Notes: generated from the letters alone by a model not told the origin. Shown: positions 34,727 to 43,899, counted from the stretch's first letter. The stretch: DNA of 64,000 nt from Bacteroidetes bacterium HGW-Bacteroidetes-16 (GCA_002840975.1 PHDN01000003.1:142811-206810), one strand, 5' to 3'. A program made the numbers and translations.

Positions 34727-36187
34727 TTACTTTTTAGGCGCGTTTTTCAATGTCTCGAGTAAAAACTCCCAAAATAAATCCACGGTGGCGATGTTCACTT
34801 TTTCGTCGGGTGAATGTGGGTTGCGGATGGTGGGTCCGAACGAAATCATATCCCAATGAGGGTAGGTGGCGCCCAGGATTCCACATTCCAAACCAGCATG
34901 GATTACCTTTACCTCGGGCACTTTTCCAAAACGGTTGTTATACACTTCTTTCATTTCCTTGAGGATGGGCGAATCGGGATCGGGTTTCCATCCGGGATAT
35001 GATCCGTTGCTTTTGGCTGTACCTCCTGCACCTTCGAATACTTTGCGGATGGTAGCGCCCAGTTCATCTTTGTCGGCATCTACCAGACTACGCTGCAATG
35101 AGGAGATTTCGATCTTGCCGTTTTCTGATTTTACGATGGCCAGGTTGGTAGAGGTTTCAACGATTCCTTTAACGCTTTCGCTCATTTTAATGGTTCCGTT
35201 GGGGCATTCCAGAATGGCTTTGTATAGGTTGGTCTGAGTCGCTGCATCAATCAGGTTTTCCGGCAATGTAACAGGCTCGGCCATAATCATTAAACCACCG
35301 TCAGCTTCGGCAAATTCCTCTTGTGCGATCACTTCAAATTCCTTGACAAAAGTTTCGAAATCACCTTTTTTGGCTTCTTCCACGACTACCGTAACAAATG
35401 ACTCGCGTGGTATGGCATTGCGCAAGCTGCCACCTTCAATCTTTGCCAGACGAACACCGTATTTCTCAGCAGCCTTCATCAACAGCACATTCATGATTTT
35501 GTTTGCGTTGCCACGGCCTAAATTGATATCCAGTCCTGAATGTCCGCCTTTTAAGCCTTTTACACTAATTTCGTAAGCAACCATTCCTTCAGGAACCGGC
35601 TCGGCAGTATAGGTCCATTCGCCAAAGGTATCAATACCACCTGCACATCCGATATACAGTTCACCTTCATCTTCGGAGTCCATGTTAAGGAGGATGTCGC
35701 CATCGAGTAAGCCTGCTTTCAGGTTTTCGGCTCCGGTCATTCCGGTTTCTTCGTCCATGGTAATCAGTACTTCTATTGGTCCGTGCACCAGGTCGGTAGC
35801 TTCGAGGACGGCCATGCTGGCAGCAACACCCATTCCGTTGTCGGCGCCAAGGGTAGTTCCTTTGGCGGTTACCCATTCGCCATCAATATAAGCATCAATG
35901 GGATCTTTCTCAAAATCGTGTTTGGTATCTGAATTTTTTTGAGGAACCATGTCCATGTGACCCTGGAGGATGATGCCTTTGCGGTCTTCCATGCCTTCGG
36001 TAGCGGGCTTTTTGATGATGACATTGCCAATTTCATCCACAATGGTTTCCAGGCCCAGGTCTTCACCAAATTTCTTTAAAAAGGCCCTGACTTGCTCTTC
36101 CTTTTTCGAAGGACGGGGTATTTGTGTTAGTTCGTAGAAGTTCTTCCACAAACTTGTTGGTTTTAATGTTAAAATGTCTTTTGCCAT
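34727..36187 (-). CDS. pepD: aminoacyl-histidine dipeptidase (PepD, M20)
   Basis: A cytosolic zinc dipeptidase of family M20 that hydrolyses a broad range of dipeptides, including Xaa-His. The 486 residues show the metal ligands in order: LQGHMDMVPQK (His about 76), TTLGADNGMGVAAS (Asp about 115), the catalytic DEETGMTGAENL (Glu about 145), NMDSEDEGELYIGCAGG, and a final His in PHWDMISFGPTIRNPHSP. The lid domain contains KGGHSGLDINLGRGNANKIM. The gene begins 24 bases after an MFSD1-like carrier gene on the same strand, so the pair probably takes up and splits dipeptides. A strong terminator follows. Confidence 0.95.
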   Translation of the reverse strand: MAKDILTLKPTSLWKNFYELTQIPRPSKKEEQVRAFLKKFGEDLGLETIVDEIGNVIIKKPATEGMEDRKGIILQGHMDMVPQKNSDTKHDFEKDPIDAYIDGEWVTAKGTTLGADNGMGVAASMAVLEATDLVHGPIEVLITMDEETGMTGAENLKAGLLDGDILLNMDSEDEGELYIGCAGGIDTFGEWTYTAEPVPEGMVAYEISVKGLKGGHSGLDINLGRGNANKIMNVLLMKAAEKYGVRLAKIEGGSLRNAIPRESFVTVVVEEAKKGDFETFVKEFEVIAQEEFAEADGGLMIMAEPVTLPENLIDAATQTNLYKAILECPNGTIKMSESVKGIVETSTNLAIVKSENGKIEISSLQRSLVDADKDELGATIRKVFEGAGGTAKSNGSYPGWKPDPDSPILKEMKEVYNNRFGKVPEVKVIHAGLECGILGATYPHWDMISFGPTIRNPHSPDEKVNIATVDLFWEFLLETLKNAPKK

Positions 36188-36211
36188 TATTGTAATTTTA
36201 TTAATTAACTA

Positions 36212-37606
36212 TTATTTTTGAATATTCGGTAACTGCAATCCATACCCTTTCTTCTTGTCTTCTGCTTTCAGCAATAAGGCAAAAACGAATGCCAACAAAC
36301 CAAATCCGGTGAAAATCAGCATCGGTAATGTATAATCATAGGTATTAACACTAACCCCCTCCCTCATAACTTGCCCGGTAATACAGTATTTTTCGAGTAC
36401 AATGCCAATGAGATATGGAACTCCCATCAAACCCCAGTTTTGAACCCAAAAAATAAGGGCGTAGGCTGTACCCAATTGTCGCTCAGGAATGATTTTTGGA
36501 ACTGATGGCCACATGGCCGAAGGAACCAAAGAAAAACCAACTCCCAGAATGAGGATGAGGACAATTGCTAAGAATTTCATGTCAAGAAATGGAATGGAGA
36601 ACATGGCATGAACAAATATGAGCAATACTGAACCCAGGATCATAATGGATGCTCCTTTTCCTTTTCTATCGTATAAATTTCCGAACAATGGAGTCAGCAA
36701 AATGGTGCCAAATGGCAGCATGGCAGGTATTGAACCAGCCCAGGACTCGCTGATGCCAAATTTGTTCACCATCAAATCGGAGGCGTATTTCAAAAAAGGA
36801 AAAACGGACGAGTAAAACAATACGCACAAAATTGCAATATACCACCAGCCTTTGTTCGTTATTATATTTAGAATATCAGATAATTTGAAAGACTCCTCTT
36901 CGGGCTCGAGGCTTTTTGCCTCGGCTTCGGAAGCATCAAGTTTTTTATCCATAAAGATATAAACGATGAACGAAAGCAGACCAATAACAAGTAATATCAA
37001 GGCTAAGAGAATTGGTCTTGATAAATCAGTTATCCCCAATGCCTTTGCAATTGGTACTGAAGTTGCCAATGCTGCAGCTGTTCCCAAACGTGCTGTTGCC
37101 ATTTCAAGACCCATCGCTAAAGCCATTTCTTTTCCTTTAAACCATTTAACGATGATTTTTGAAACGGTAATACCCGCAACTTCAACCCCAACGGCAAATA
37201 TGGCAAAACCCAGTGAAGCCATAAAAACCTGAGCTTTTACATCGAACCATCCAACATGCCACAACACACCATCAAGCGAGTGTGTCGAAACTGCCCAATA
37301 TTTTAATGCTGTTCCGGCCACCATTACTGATGCTGCCATGAGGCCGGTGAAACGAACACCCATTTTGTCGAGTATGATCCCACCAATAATTAACATCAGC
37401 AAAAACACATTGAACCAGCCATAAGCACTGTTAAAAAATCCGAAGTCTGAACTGTCCCAGGTTAATTTTCCTTCGAGTAAACCCTTGAGCGGAGCCATCA
37501 CATCGGTGAGAAAATATCCGGTTAACATCATAAAAGACACTATCGCAAGTGCTGTCCATCGGGCGGTCTTCGAGTCCCGCAATGACTTTTTAATTGTTTC
37601 TGTCAT
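36212..37606 (-). CDS. MFS transporter, MFSD1-like, probable dipeptide carrier
   Basis: A 464-residue inner-membrane protein with about 12 transmembrane segments of the major facilitator superfamily. The MFS motif after TM2 is ILDKMGVRFTG. The sequence KWFKGKEMALAMGLEMATARLGT (quoted in part as WFKGKEMALAMGLEMATARL) closely resembles the equivalent loop of MFSD1, a lysosomal dipeptide transporter of animals; this is from memory of that protein, not a search. It lies 24 bases upstream of pepD in one apparent operon, which independently suggests dipeptides as substrate. A 9-base inverted repeat sits about 50 bases upstream of the ATG and may be an operator. Confidence 0.82.
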   Translation of the reverse strand: MTETIKKSLRDSKTARWTALAIVSFMMLTGYFLTDVMAPLKGLLEGKLTWDSSDFGFFNSAYGWFNVFLLMLIIGGIILDKMGVRFTGLMAASVMVAGTALKYWAVSTHSLDGVLWHVGWFDVKAQVFMASLGFAIFAVGVEVAGITVSKIIVKWFKGKEMALAMGLEMATARLGTAAALATSVPIAKALGITDLSRPILLALILLVIGLLSFIVYIFMDKKLDASEAEAKSLEPEEESFKLSDILNIITNKGWWYIAILCVLFYSSVFPFLKYASDLMVNKFGISESWAGSIPAMLPFGTILLTPLFGNLYDRKGKGASIMILGSVLLIFVHAMFSIPFLDMKFLAIVLILILGVGFSLVPSAMWPSVPKIIPERQLGTAYALIFWVQNWGLMGVPYLIGIVLEKYCITGQVMREGVSVNTYDYTLPMLIFTGFGLLAFVFALLLKAEDKKKGYGLQLPNIQK

Positions 37607-37655
37607 AAATTTTTTTTTAAAAGATGTGGCGAATTTAAAATAAATAATGGAGGTA

Positions 37656-37696
37656 ACAGATGTATAATCAGTATAAATATCTCACCTTACATCTGT
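37656..37696. promoter_or_regulatory. inverted repeat upstream of the MFS-pepD operon
   Basis: ACAGATGTA (37656-37664) and TACATCTGT (37688-37696) are perfect complements 23 bases apart, just upstream of an imperfect -7 box (TAAATTCG on the minus strand near 37635). The position suits an operator for a dimeric regulator. The stretch 37607-37785 holds no gene. Confidence 0.4.
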
Positions 37697-37785
37697 ACTT
37701 AAACACCAAACTAAAATCCGGGACGGTCAACAGCATGTTTTTTACATCGATTGCGCCACTTTAGCCATTAACGTACAAGAGGTTA

Positions 37786-38757
37786 CTATTTCGCTTTGAA
37801 GAAAAATTCGGCATCCTCCATAAAACGATCGAGCAATTTATTTCCGCTATCTAAAAACACAGCCTCTGCATTTTGAGATGAGGTGACAAGGAAATTCAGG
37901 GAATCTTGTTGAAATGATTGAATAACTATTTCATCGAAATCTTCTCCTTTTATTTTAACAGCATTTACCAGTGGTAGCGACGGAACCTCATTTACTTCGG
38001 CAAACTTCGATCCGTTTTGACGTGAAACCCTGGATAAATATTGCGCAACTTTAGCCGAATCGGCAGCCTGGTCGTTAAACAGCCACCGGTCTCCCTCTTT
38101 TACTAAACGATCGATCTCTTGTCCCGGAGTTTCCATGGTCACCTCGAGAATATTGCTTTTATCGATATTTGTAAGGGTTTTGTCCCTAAAGGAATTCACA
38201 TCTTTTCCAATGCCAAACCCCACTTGTCCATCTACCACGTAAACGGTGGGTTCGCCGGGCAATGCGGCATAAAAAATCATCTCACCCTGTGGTTGACGTC
38301 CCGAGGCATCGGGTTGCGCATTCTTTGGCTGAATATAGTCGAACTTGCCCAGGATCAGATTGGCCAGCTTTTTACCGCCTGCTTTTATTTCAACCCGTGT
38401 TCCCTTGTCGTTGGTGATGGCAAACTTTTCGTGATCCTCCGTGTTTTGTGAGGCTACCCGTTTTACTTTGGTACCATTGAGTAAGTCGATGGTGTTTTTA
38501 ACCAGTTTGCGATCGGCAGCGTACTGTTTTCCATCACTGCTTTTAATGGTCCAGTGGTTTCCGCTGCGGCTCAGGGTGAAATCAGGAGCCCCGGCAGCCG
38601 GAAAAATATGCACCTGATCAACGCCTGTTGTATCGAATTGGGCAAGAACAGTCCGGTAATTGCTTTCGTTTTGTGTACCGAATTGTGACCATAAAAAGAT
38701 CGCCACCACCACTGCAAAAATGACGATTAAGATTGTATTTCTGTTTTTATTTAACAT
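37786..38757 (-). CDS. DUF4340 protein linked to a GldG-type ABC system
   Basis: This 323-residue protein has one N-terminal membrane anchor (NTILIVIFAVVVAIFLWSQF, about 7-26). The rest faces the periplasm and matches DUF4340: repeated strands such as WTIKSSDGKQYAADRKLVKNTI (in part), VKRVASQNTEDHEKFAI and LANLILGKFDY. DUF4340 proteins commonly follow GldG-type ABC-2 auxiliary subunits in bacteria, including non-gliding ones. The start codon overlaps the 3' end of the gldG-like gene by 11 bases, so it is translationally coupled as the last gene of the four-gene unit. Biochemical function is unknown. Confidence 0.85.
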   Translation of the reverse strand: MLNKNRNTILIVIFAVVVAIFLWSQFGTQNESNYRTVLAQFDTTGVDQVHIFPAAGAPDFTLSRSGNHWTIKSSDGKQYAADRKLVKNTIDLLNGTKVKRVASQNTEDHEKFAITNDKGTRVEIKAGGKKLANLILGKFDYIQPKNAQPDASGRQPQGEMIFYAALPGEPTVYVVDGQVGFGIGKDVNSFRDKTLTNIDKSNILEVTMETPGQEIDRLVKEGDRWLFNDQAADSAKVAQYLSRVSRQNGSKFAEVNEVPSLPLVNAVKIKGEDFDEIVIQSFQQDSLNFLVTSSQNAEAVFLDSGNKLLDRFMEDAEFFFKAK

Positions 38758-40261
38758 AACCTTCCTCCATTCTTTTTAGTCTTTGTTTTCTTCTCCATTG
38801 AAGCCTGAACAATCCATAAATAATTACAAGTATCAGTGGCAAAAGGAAGTTGCCCCATTTCATGGTTGCTTTTTTTGCATCACTCAACTGGTCGAGTGGG
38901 CGCGAGGTGATCGTTTTAGTACGCAGATCGATCAACCCGGTGGCATCGCTCATCCAATCGATTGAATTCACCATCAAACTAACGTTGTCGGGCTGAAGCT
39001 GGCGAGGGCGTTGTCCGGTACCGTTTACCGCAAAATCGCCGCTGCTCACCACCACGATACGTGCATTGTCATTTCCAAATTTTCCTTCCACCAACGCGGC
39101 CACCGTTTGTGGGCCAGCCTTAAAATCGTTTTGAGCCCATTTGTGCTGCACATCGATGCTTACAGGAAGTTCCTGAATGCCGGTGTTTTCTGAAGTTATG
39201 GCCAATGGGGTGAACCTGAATGCCGTGTCGCCGGTAAAGGTGATCGGGCTTGGAAAACCCAGCATCACCTGCTCAAGCCCTTTGGTAATGCCCATATCAG
39301 CAAAATGCGATACCAGAGGCAGGTAAGGAAATTTTATCGGAGTCTGCATGTTAAAACCACCCATCTGCTGCATAACGTTTACGCTTCCGCAGCTCGCATC
39401 CAACACAAAACCATCTTGTACCAGGATTCCTTTTTGTGCCAGCCAGGGTGTCAGGTTGGTGCCCACCTTTTTACCCTGAAGCGTTTGCAAATCACCTTCT
39501 ACGGTGTTGAAGGCCACAAACAAATTCCCGCCGTTGTCCAGATATTTATCCAGTACACGAAAGGCTTCTAAACTAAAGGTATCGGTGGGGGCACTGATTA
39601 CCAGTGTGGTAAATTTATTGATGTCCTTGATGGTATCGCTCACTGTAACGGGCTCAACCTGATAAAGTACATCCAGCTCTGCCATCACCTGCTGATAAGC
39701 ATTGATGGGAGGTTCTCCCTGGCCTTGTACAAATCCGATCAGCGGTTTGTTGGATACACTGAGTTTTTTAATGGCGGTGGTGAGATCGTATTCAATGCTT
39801 CCTTCAGGATTGATAAACGGGATCACCTCATTTTGGTTGTTCAGCGAAATAACGGCTCCCATAAACACTTTTTGCTGTTTCATTTCATCCTTTTCACGAG
39901 CCTTGAACAAAACAGGACGCACGCCAGCGGAGATTGCTTCATTTTCAGTAACCTGATCCTTGTTCGGATTTTCAAACTTAAACACCACATTGCCATGCGA
40001 CAGGCTGTTGTATTCGGTAAGCATGTCCTGGAAGTTTCGCTTTACCTTGGCCAAATCCGGTGGGAGATCAGCGGTAAAATAGGCTGTTACCGTAACCGGA
40101 CTTTCCAGGTTGTTGAGGATGTCTTTGGTAGCTTTGCTCAGCGAATACTGACCGCCTTCGGTGAGGTCGAACCTAAAGAAAAACTTTTCGGAAATTACCG
40201 CTACGACAATAAAAATGGCTATTAACAACAAGATTGAAGACAGATATGATTTCTTTTTCAT
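38747..40261 (-). CDS. gldG: GldG-type auxiliary component of an ABC transporter
   Basis: A 504-residue membrane-anchored periplasmic protein of the ABC-2 auxiliary (GldG, PF09822) family. It has an N-terminal anchor (SSILLLIAIFIVVAVIS, about 8-24), the signature FFRFDLTEGGQYSLSKATKDIL, a long periplasmic domain with YFTADLPPDLAKVKRNFQDML and the GATase-like part KPLIGFVQGQGEP, and a C-terminal transmembrane helix (NFLLPLILVIIYGLFRLQW). In Flavobacterium johnsoniae GldG works with GldA and GldF and is needed for gliding and T9SS function. It starts 18 bases after gldF. The gld names rest on gene order and similarity and do not prove motility. Confidence 0.85.
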   Translation of the reverse strand: MKKKSYLSSILLLIAIFIVVAVISEKFFFRFDLTEGGQYSLSKATKDILNNLESPVTVTAYFTADLPPDLAKVKRNFQDMLTEYNSLSHGNVVFKFENPNKDQVTENEAISAGVRPVLFKAREKDEMKQQKVFMGAVISLNNQNEVIPFINPEGSIEYDLTTAIKKLSVSNKPLIGFVQGQGEPPINAYQQVMAELDVLYQVEPVTVSDTIKDINKFTTLVISAPTDTFSLEAFRVLDKYLDNGGNLFVAFNTVEGDLQTLQGKKVGTNLTPWLAQKGILVQDGFVLDASCGSVNVMQQMGGFNMQTPIKFPYLPLVSHFADMGITKGLEQVMLGFPSPITFTGDTAFRFTPLAITSENTGIQELPVSIDVQHKWAQNDFKAGPQTVAALVEGKFGNDNARIVVVSSGDFAVNGTGQRPRQLQPDNVSLMVNSIDWMSDATGLIDLRTKTITSRPLDQLSDAKKATMKWGNFLLPLILVIIYGLFRLQWRRKQRLKRMEEGYVK

Positions 40262-40279
40262 GATTCTTTTCTTTTGGGA

Positions 40280-41002
40280 TTAAGCAAATCGTTTACGGAT
40301 GAGCATAGATTCAGAAAACACCAGCATCAGGAAGGTGATGCCTGCAAAAAAGAGGATGTCTCTGGTGTCGAGAACACCACGGGTCATCGACTCGAAATGG
40401 GTGGAAGTGCTCAGATAATCAAGTACATGACCTGGAATGCCGGGCAGGCTTTGTCCGAGCATACCAAAGATGATTTGAAAGAAGATTCCGAGAAACAACG
40501 CCAGCAGATAGCTGACAATCTGGTTGTTACCAATGCTGCTGGTAAACAATCCAATCCCGATCATCATGCTGCTAAAGAGCAAAAGGGCCAGATAGCCGCT
40601 AAATACTTCCCCGGCATCGAGGTTGCCCATCGTGGAAACGCTGATGGGATACGAAAAGGTAAGTAAGAGAGCGATGGCAATCAACAGCAACGAGGCTACA
40701 TATTTTCCAATCAGCACCTGCCAATTGCTCACGGGTTTGGTAAGCAACAATTCGATGGTGCCCATCCTGTTTTCTTCTGAAAGTAACCTCATGGTGAGGG
40801 CAGGGATAAAGAAAAAGAGCGTCCAGTAAGCAATGCTAAAAAAGGGCATCAGGGTAGCCTGCTTAATGAAGAAGATGTCGTTTCCGTAAATCCAGGTAAA
40901 AAATCCGCTAAATCCCAGAAACAGGATGAGCAGGATATAGGCCATCAACGAATCGAAATAGGCCTGTAATTCACGTTTGGTGATAATCCAAATTTGTTTC
41001 AT
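40280..41002 (-). CDS. gldF: GldF-type ABC-2 permease
   Basis: A 240-residue inner-membrane permease with six predicted helices (for example SLMAYILLILFLGFSGFF, ASLLLIAIALLLTFSY, IVSYLLALFLGIFFQII). The cytoplasmic loop EENRMGTIELLLTKPVSNWQVLIGKY, quoted here as MGTIELLLTKPVSNWQV, is the coupling motif of ABC-2 permeases. It is placed between the gldA-like ATPase gene (12 bases upstream) and the gldG-like gene (18 bases downstream), all on one strand. In Flavobacterium this permease is GldF. The exported substrate is unknown. Confidence 0.86.
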   Translation of the reverse strand: MKQIWIITKRELQAYFDSLMAYILLILFLGFSGFFTWIYGNDIFFIKQATLMPFFSIAYWTLFFFIPALTMRLLSEENRMGTIELLLTKPVSNWQVLIGKYVASLLLIAIALLLTFSYPISVSTMGNLDAGEVFSGYLALLLFSSMMIGIGLFTSSIGNNQIVSYLLALFLGIFFQIIFGMLGQSLPGIPGHVLDYLSTSTHFESMTRGVLDTRDILFFAGITFLMLVFSESMLIRKRFA

Positions 41003-41014
41003 ATTCCTTATATT

Positions 41015-41959
41015 TTAATTCTTGACAGGTGATTCCATGGTTAATTCTTTGAAGATATCTTCCAGCTTGGTTTCAACCGGAATGAGTTCGGTGAGGATCC
41101 ATCCGTTTTTTACACAGACGTTGAATACTTCTTCCGCCAGGTTCTTCGATTGATCGCCATCCAGATAAAACCGGTTTTGATCTTTGTTGATGAAATCCAC
41201 TACCTTAACGCCATCAATCTTTTGCAGGGCAGCGAAAATGCTGTCAAGATTTCCACCAAGGATTCGTGTTTTGAGGATGGTCTTACCACTGGCCTGGTTA
41301 CGTAAGTCCTGGGTGGTGCCGTCGGCCACAATTTTACCCTTGTTGATGATTAGAATCCGGTCGCAGGTGGCTTCTACTTCGGCCAGGATGTGTGAACTCA
41401 GGATGACTGTTTTTTCTTTCCCGATCTTTTTGATCAACTCCCTGATTTCCACAATCTGGTTGGGGTCGAGCCCGGTAGTGGGTTCGTCCAGGATAAGCAC
41501 CTCCGGTTTGTGGATGAGTGCCTGTGCCAGGCCAACACGCTGTTTGTATCCTTTTGAAAGCTCACTGATTTTCTTGTGTTTTTCAGCTTCCAATCCACAC
41601 AAATCAATTACATTCAACATACTGCCGTGGATTTCCTGTTTCGGAATTCCGTGTAAATCGGCAACAAATTTTAAGTAATCAATTACCGGCATATCCTCGT
41701 AGAGGGGATTGTTCTCGGGCAGGTATCCGATGTTTTTCTTCAGCTTTTCGGGATCTTCATGGATGGAATAATTTCCAACATGAATATTTCCCGAATCCGG
41801 CACCAGAAAGGTCGTGATGGCTTTCATGGTAGTGGTTTTTCCGGCTCCGTTAGGGCCTAGAAAACCGAGTACTTCGCCGGTTCGTACGCGGAATGAAATA
41901 TGATCCACGGCCCGCTGCAATCCGTAGCTTTTTACCAGGTTCTCAACAACTATATCCAT
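41015..41959 (-). CDS. gldA: GldA-type ABC transporter ATP-binding protein
   Basis: A 314-residue ABC ATPase. It shows Walker A in FLGPNGAGKTTTMKAI (about 34-49), the Q-loop in YLPENNPLYEDM, the signature in ELSKGYKQRVGLAQALI (LSKGYKQ variant), Walker B in VLILDEPTTGLDPNQI and the switch His in ILSSHILAEVEATC. The C-terminal 90 residues are the extra domain typical of GldA/DrrA-like ATPases. It is the first gene of the gldA-gldF-gldG-DUF4340 unit. A near-consensus -7 box (TATTTTG, one T short) is seen on the minus strand near 42000. Confidence 0.9.
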   Translation of the reverse strand: MDIVVENLVKSYGLQRAVDHISFRVRTGEVLGFLGPNGAGKTTTMKAITTFLVPDSGNIHVGNYSIHEDPEKLKKNIGYLPENNPLYEDMPVIDYLKFVADLHGIPKQEIHGSMLNVIDLCGLEAEKHKKISELSKGYKQRVGLAQALIHKPEVLILDEPTTGLDPNQIVEIRELIKKIGKEKTVILSSHILAEVEATCDRILIINKGKIVADGTTQDLRNQASGKTILKTRILGGNLDSIFAALQKIDGVKVVDFINKDQNRFYLDGDQSKNLAEEVFNVCVKNGWILTELIPVETKLEDIFKELTMESPVKN

Positions 41960-42023
41960 AATGCTTTCTTATTTTGATAAATGGTTGAATTAATTGATTG
42001 CAAAATAAAAAAAATCATTCCTT

Positions 42024-42049
42024 AAGAAAAAGCCCTGGAACAAGGGTTT
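42024..42049 (-). terminator. weak hairpin after rsmG
   Basis: On the minus strand AAACCC and GGGCTT can pair around TTGTTCCA with one mismatch, followed by TTTTTC. It lies 80-100 bases after the rsmG stop and could end that transcript, but the stem is short. The rest of 41960-42130 has no gene. Confidence 0.3.
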
Positions 42050-42130
42050 AACAAATGTTAACAGTGGAAGACACCATATGTGCAATCAGGTGGGTTTGAT
42101 TAAATGACCGTGGTAGAAGGGAATTTCAGT

Positions 42131-42760
42131 TTAGCGGTACAAATGCACGATTTTTTTTGTTTCGAAATAGGTATCCGGAAAATAGTCTGAGATGTTGATG
42201 ATCCGTCTTTTATAACCACTTACCTGTTTGAGTTCTTCGGTAAGGTCGCCACCTTTCAGGTAGATGATTCCGTTAGGGACTGAATTAAACGATTTCTTAT
42301 GGAATTTATAGCCGGTCCACCGGACAAAATCACCCAGGTTGGTAACGGCACGACTAATAATAAAATCGTAGGTTTCGTCGATTTGTTCCATACGCGATTG
42401 CTCCGCTTTTACATTATTAAGATGCAGCGCGGTAGCTACTTCTGTTACTACTTTGATTTTCTTGCCAATGGAATCCACCAGATGAAACGATGCTTTGGGG
42501 AAAAGGATGGCCAGCGGAATTCCGGGAAACCCGCCACCAGTACCGGCATCCAGAATTTCGGTAAAATCCTTGAACGGTGTGTATTTGGCTATGGCCAGCG
42601 AATGAAGCACATGATGCACATAAAATTGCTCCATGTCCTTTCGTGAAATCACATTGATTTGTGCATTCCAGTGGACATATAATTCCTGAAGCTGCGTAAA
42701 CTGGTCGCACTGTGTGTCTGTCAGGGATGGAAAATGGCTAAAAATCAGATCGATACTCAT
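42131..42760 (-). CDS. rsmG: 16S rRNA (guanine-527-N7) methyltransferase
   Basis: RsmG methylates G527 of 16S rRNA with SAM. From the ATG at 42760 (MSIDLIFSHFPSLTDTQ) the protein has 209 residues, the normal length; an upstream TTG would add nine residues that do not fit the family. Motifs are INVISRKDMEQFYVHHVLHSL, the SAM site ILDAGTGGGFPGIPLAI (about 69-85), HLVDSIGKKIKVV and the FIISRAVTNLGDFV region. It is divergent from the glucosaminidase gene and is not near gidA or parAB. Confidence 0.94.
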   Translation of the reverse strand: MSIDLIFSHFPSLTDTQCDQFTQLQELYVHWNAQINVISRKDMEQFYVHHVLHSLAIAKYTPFKDFTEILDAGTGGGFPGIPLAILFPKASFHLVDSIGKKIKVVTEVATALHLNNVKAEQSRMEQIDETYDFIISRAVTNLGDFVRWTGYKFHKKSFNSVPNGIIYLKGGDLTEELKQVSGYKRRIINISDYFPDTYFETKKIVHLYR

Positions 42761-42888
42761 AAACGATTTTGGGGGTAAAATTAACAATTGTAGTGAAACC
42801 GGGATGTCTATTTCAACAATCTTTTGTGCAAAAAAGCGTTATCGGTGGGTTATTCTGAAAATTGCAACAGTTACCTTTGTTATTGATT

Positions 42889-43869
42889 ATGGCAAAATTG
42901 AGAAAGATATTTCCGTATTTTCAATCTATTGGTTTTTCCTTTTGCATGCTGCTTATTGTAACTGTTCAGGGCCAGCAGCGCATTTCAACCGAGGACTATA
43001 TTGACACCTATAAAGAAGTGGCCATCAGGAAAATGCATGAATACCACATTCCGGCCTCCATTACCCTTGCACAGGGAATACTTGAATCTGGCAGCGGTAA
43101 CAGCAAGCTGGCTCACAAAGCCAACAACCATTTCGGCATCAAGTGCCATCAGGATTGGACCGGAAAGACCTACTATATGGACGATGACGAAAAACATGAA
43201 TGTTTCAGGAAGTACAAACATCCTGAGGATTCGTATCGCGATCATTCCCTTTTTTTAACCGAGAGGGGGAGGTATTCTTTTTTATTTGAATTGAAAATAA
43301 CCGATTACGAAGCCTGGGCAAAAGGGCTTAAAAAGGCAGGTTATGCCACCAATCCCAAATACCCTGAATTGCTCATTCGCATCATCGAAAAATACAACCT
43401 GAGCCAATACGATGATAAATCATACAAGGATAAAAAGGCTGGGGATGAGAGGACGGTAAAACATATAAAAAGGTCCACCATTAAACCCATGACCATCGAT
43501 CAGTTTCAGATAGATGAACGTTATCCCAGCGGCCGGCAACTTTTTTCAAACAATGGCAAAAAGCTGTTGATTGCAGTAAATGGCGATACCTTTAATAATC
43601 TGGCCAAAGAATTCGGCATCTATACCTGGCAGCTATATAAATACAACGATCTGGATAAAGACTATGTGCTCAAAGTTGGTGACATCATTTATCTGGAAAA
43701 AAAGAAACGCAAAGCCGATAAGCAGCATCCTGCCCATGAAGTAAAACAAGGTGAAACCATCCGCAGCATTTCGCAGCTGTATGGAGTGCGCGAACAACGG
43801 ATTTATAAAATGAATAACCTGCCTGATAACATTCAGGTAAGCGAAGGCAAGGTGCTGAAATTGAGATAG
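42889..43869 (+). CDS. peptidoglycan glucosaminidase with two LysM domains
   Basis: The ATG at 42889 gives MAKLRKIFPYF followed by a hydrophobic stretch and cleavage near VTVQGQQ, a proper signal peptide; an in-frame TTG nine codons earlier is less likely. The 326-residue protein has a glucosaminidase (PF01832, GH73-like) domain at about 25-175: SITLAQGILESGSGNSKLA with the catalytic Glu, NNHFGIKCHQDW, YRDHSLFLTERGRY and YPELLIRIIEKYNL. Two LysM peptidoglycan-binding modules follow (about 225-275 and 283-326: VNGDTFNNLAKEFGIYTW and VKQGETIRSISQLYGVRE). It should cut glycan strands in the periplasm during wall growth. A -7 box (TACCTTTG, 42872-42879) lies only ten bases before the ATG. Confidence 0.92.
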   Translation: MAKLRKIFPYFQSIGFSFCMLLIVTVQGQQRISTEDYIDTYKEVAIRKMHEYHIPASITLAQGILESGSGNSKLAHKANNHFGIKCHQDWTGKTYYMDDDEKHECFRKYKHPEDSYRDHSLFLTERGRYSFLFELKITDYEAWAKGLKKAGYATNPKYPELLIRIIEKYNLSQYDDKSYKDKKAGDERTVKHIKRSTIKPMTIDQFQIDERYPSGRQLFSNNGKKLLIAVNGDTFNNLAKEFGIYTWQLYKYNDLDKDYVLKVGDIIYLEKKKRKADKQHPAHEVKQGETIRSISQLYGVREQRIYKMNNLPDNIQVSEGKVLKLR

Positions 43870-43899
43870 GAGTGGTGTTTTAACTGTTTTCCACCAGAT

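Noticed and set aside
40274..40666. Plus-strand frame of 130 codons opposite gldF.
   Set aside because: It is antisense to a clear ABC-2 permease and has low-complexity charged composition.
42862..42888. Upstream TTG start for the glucosaminidase gene.
   Set aside because: The -7 box at 42872-42879 lies inside this extension, and the signal peptide begins properly at the ATG 42889.
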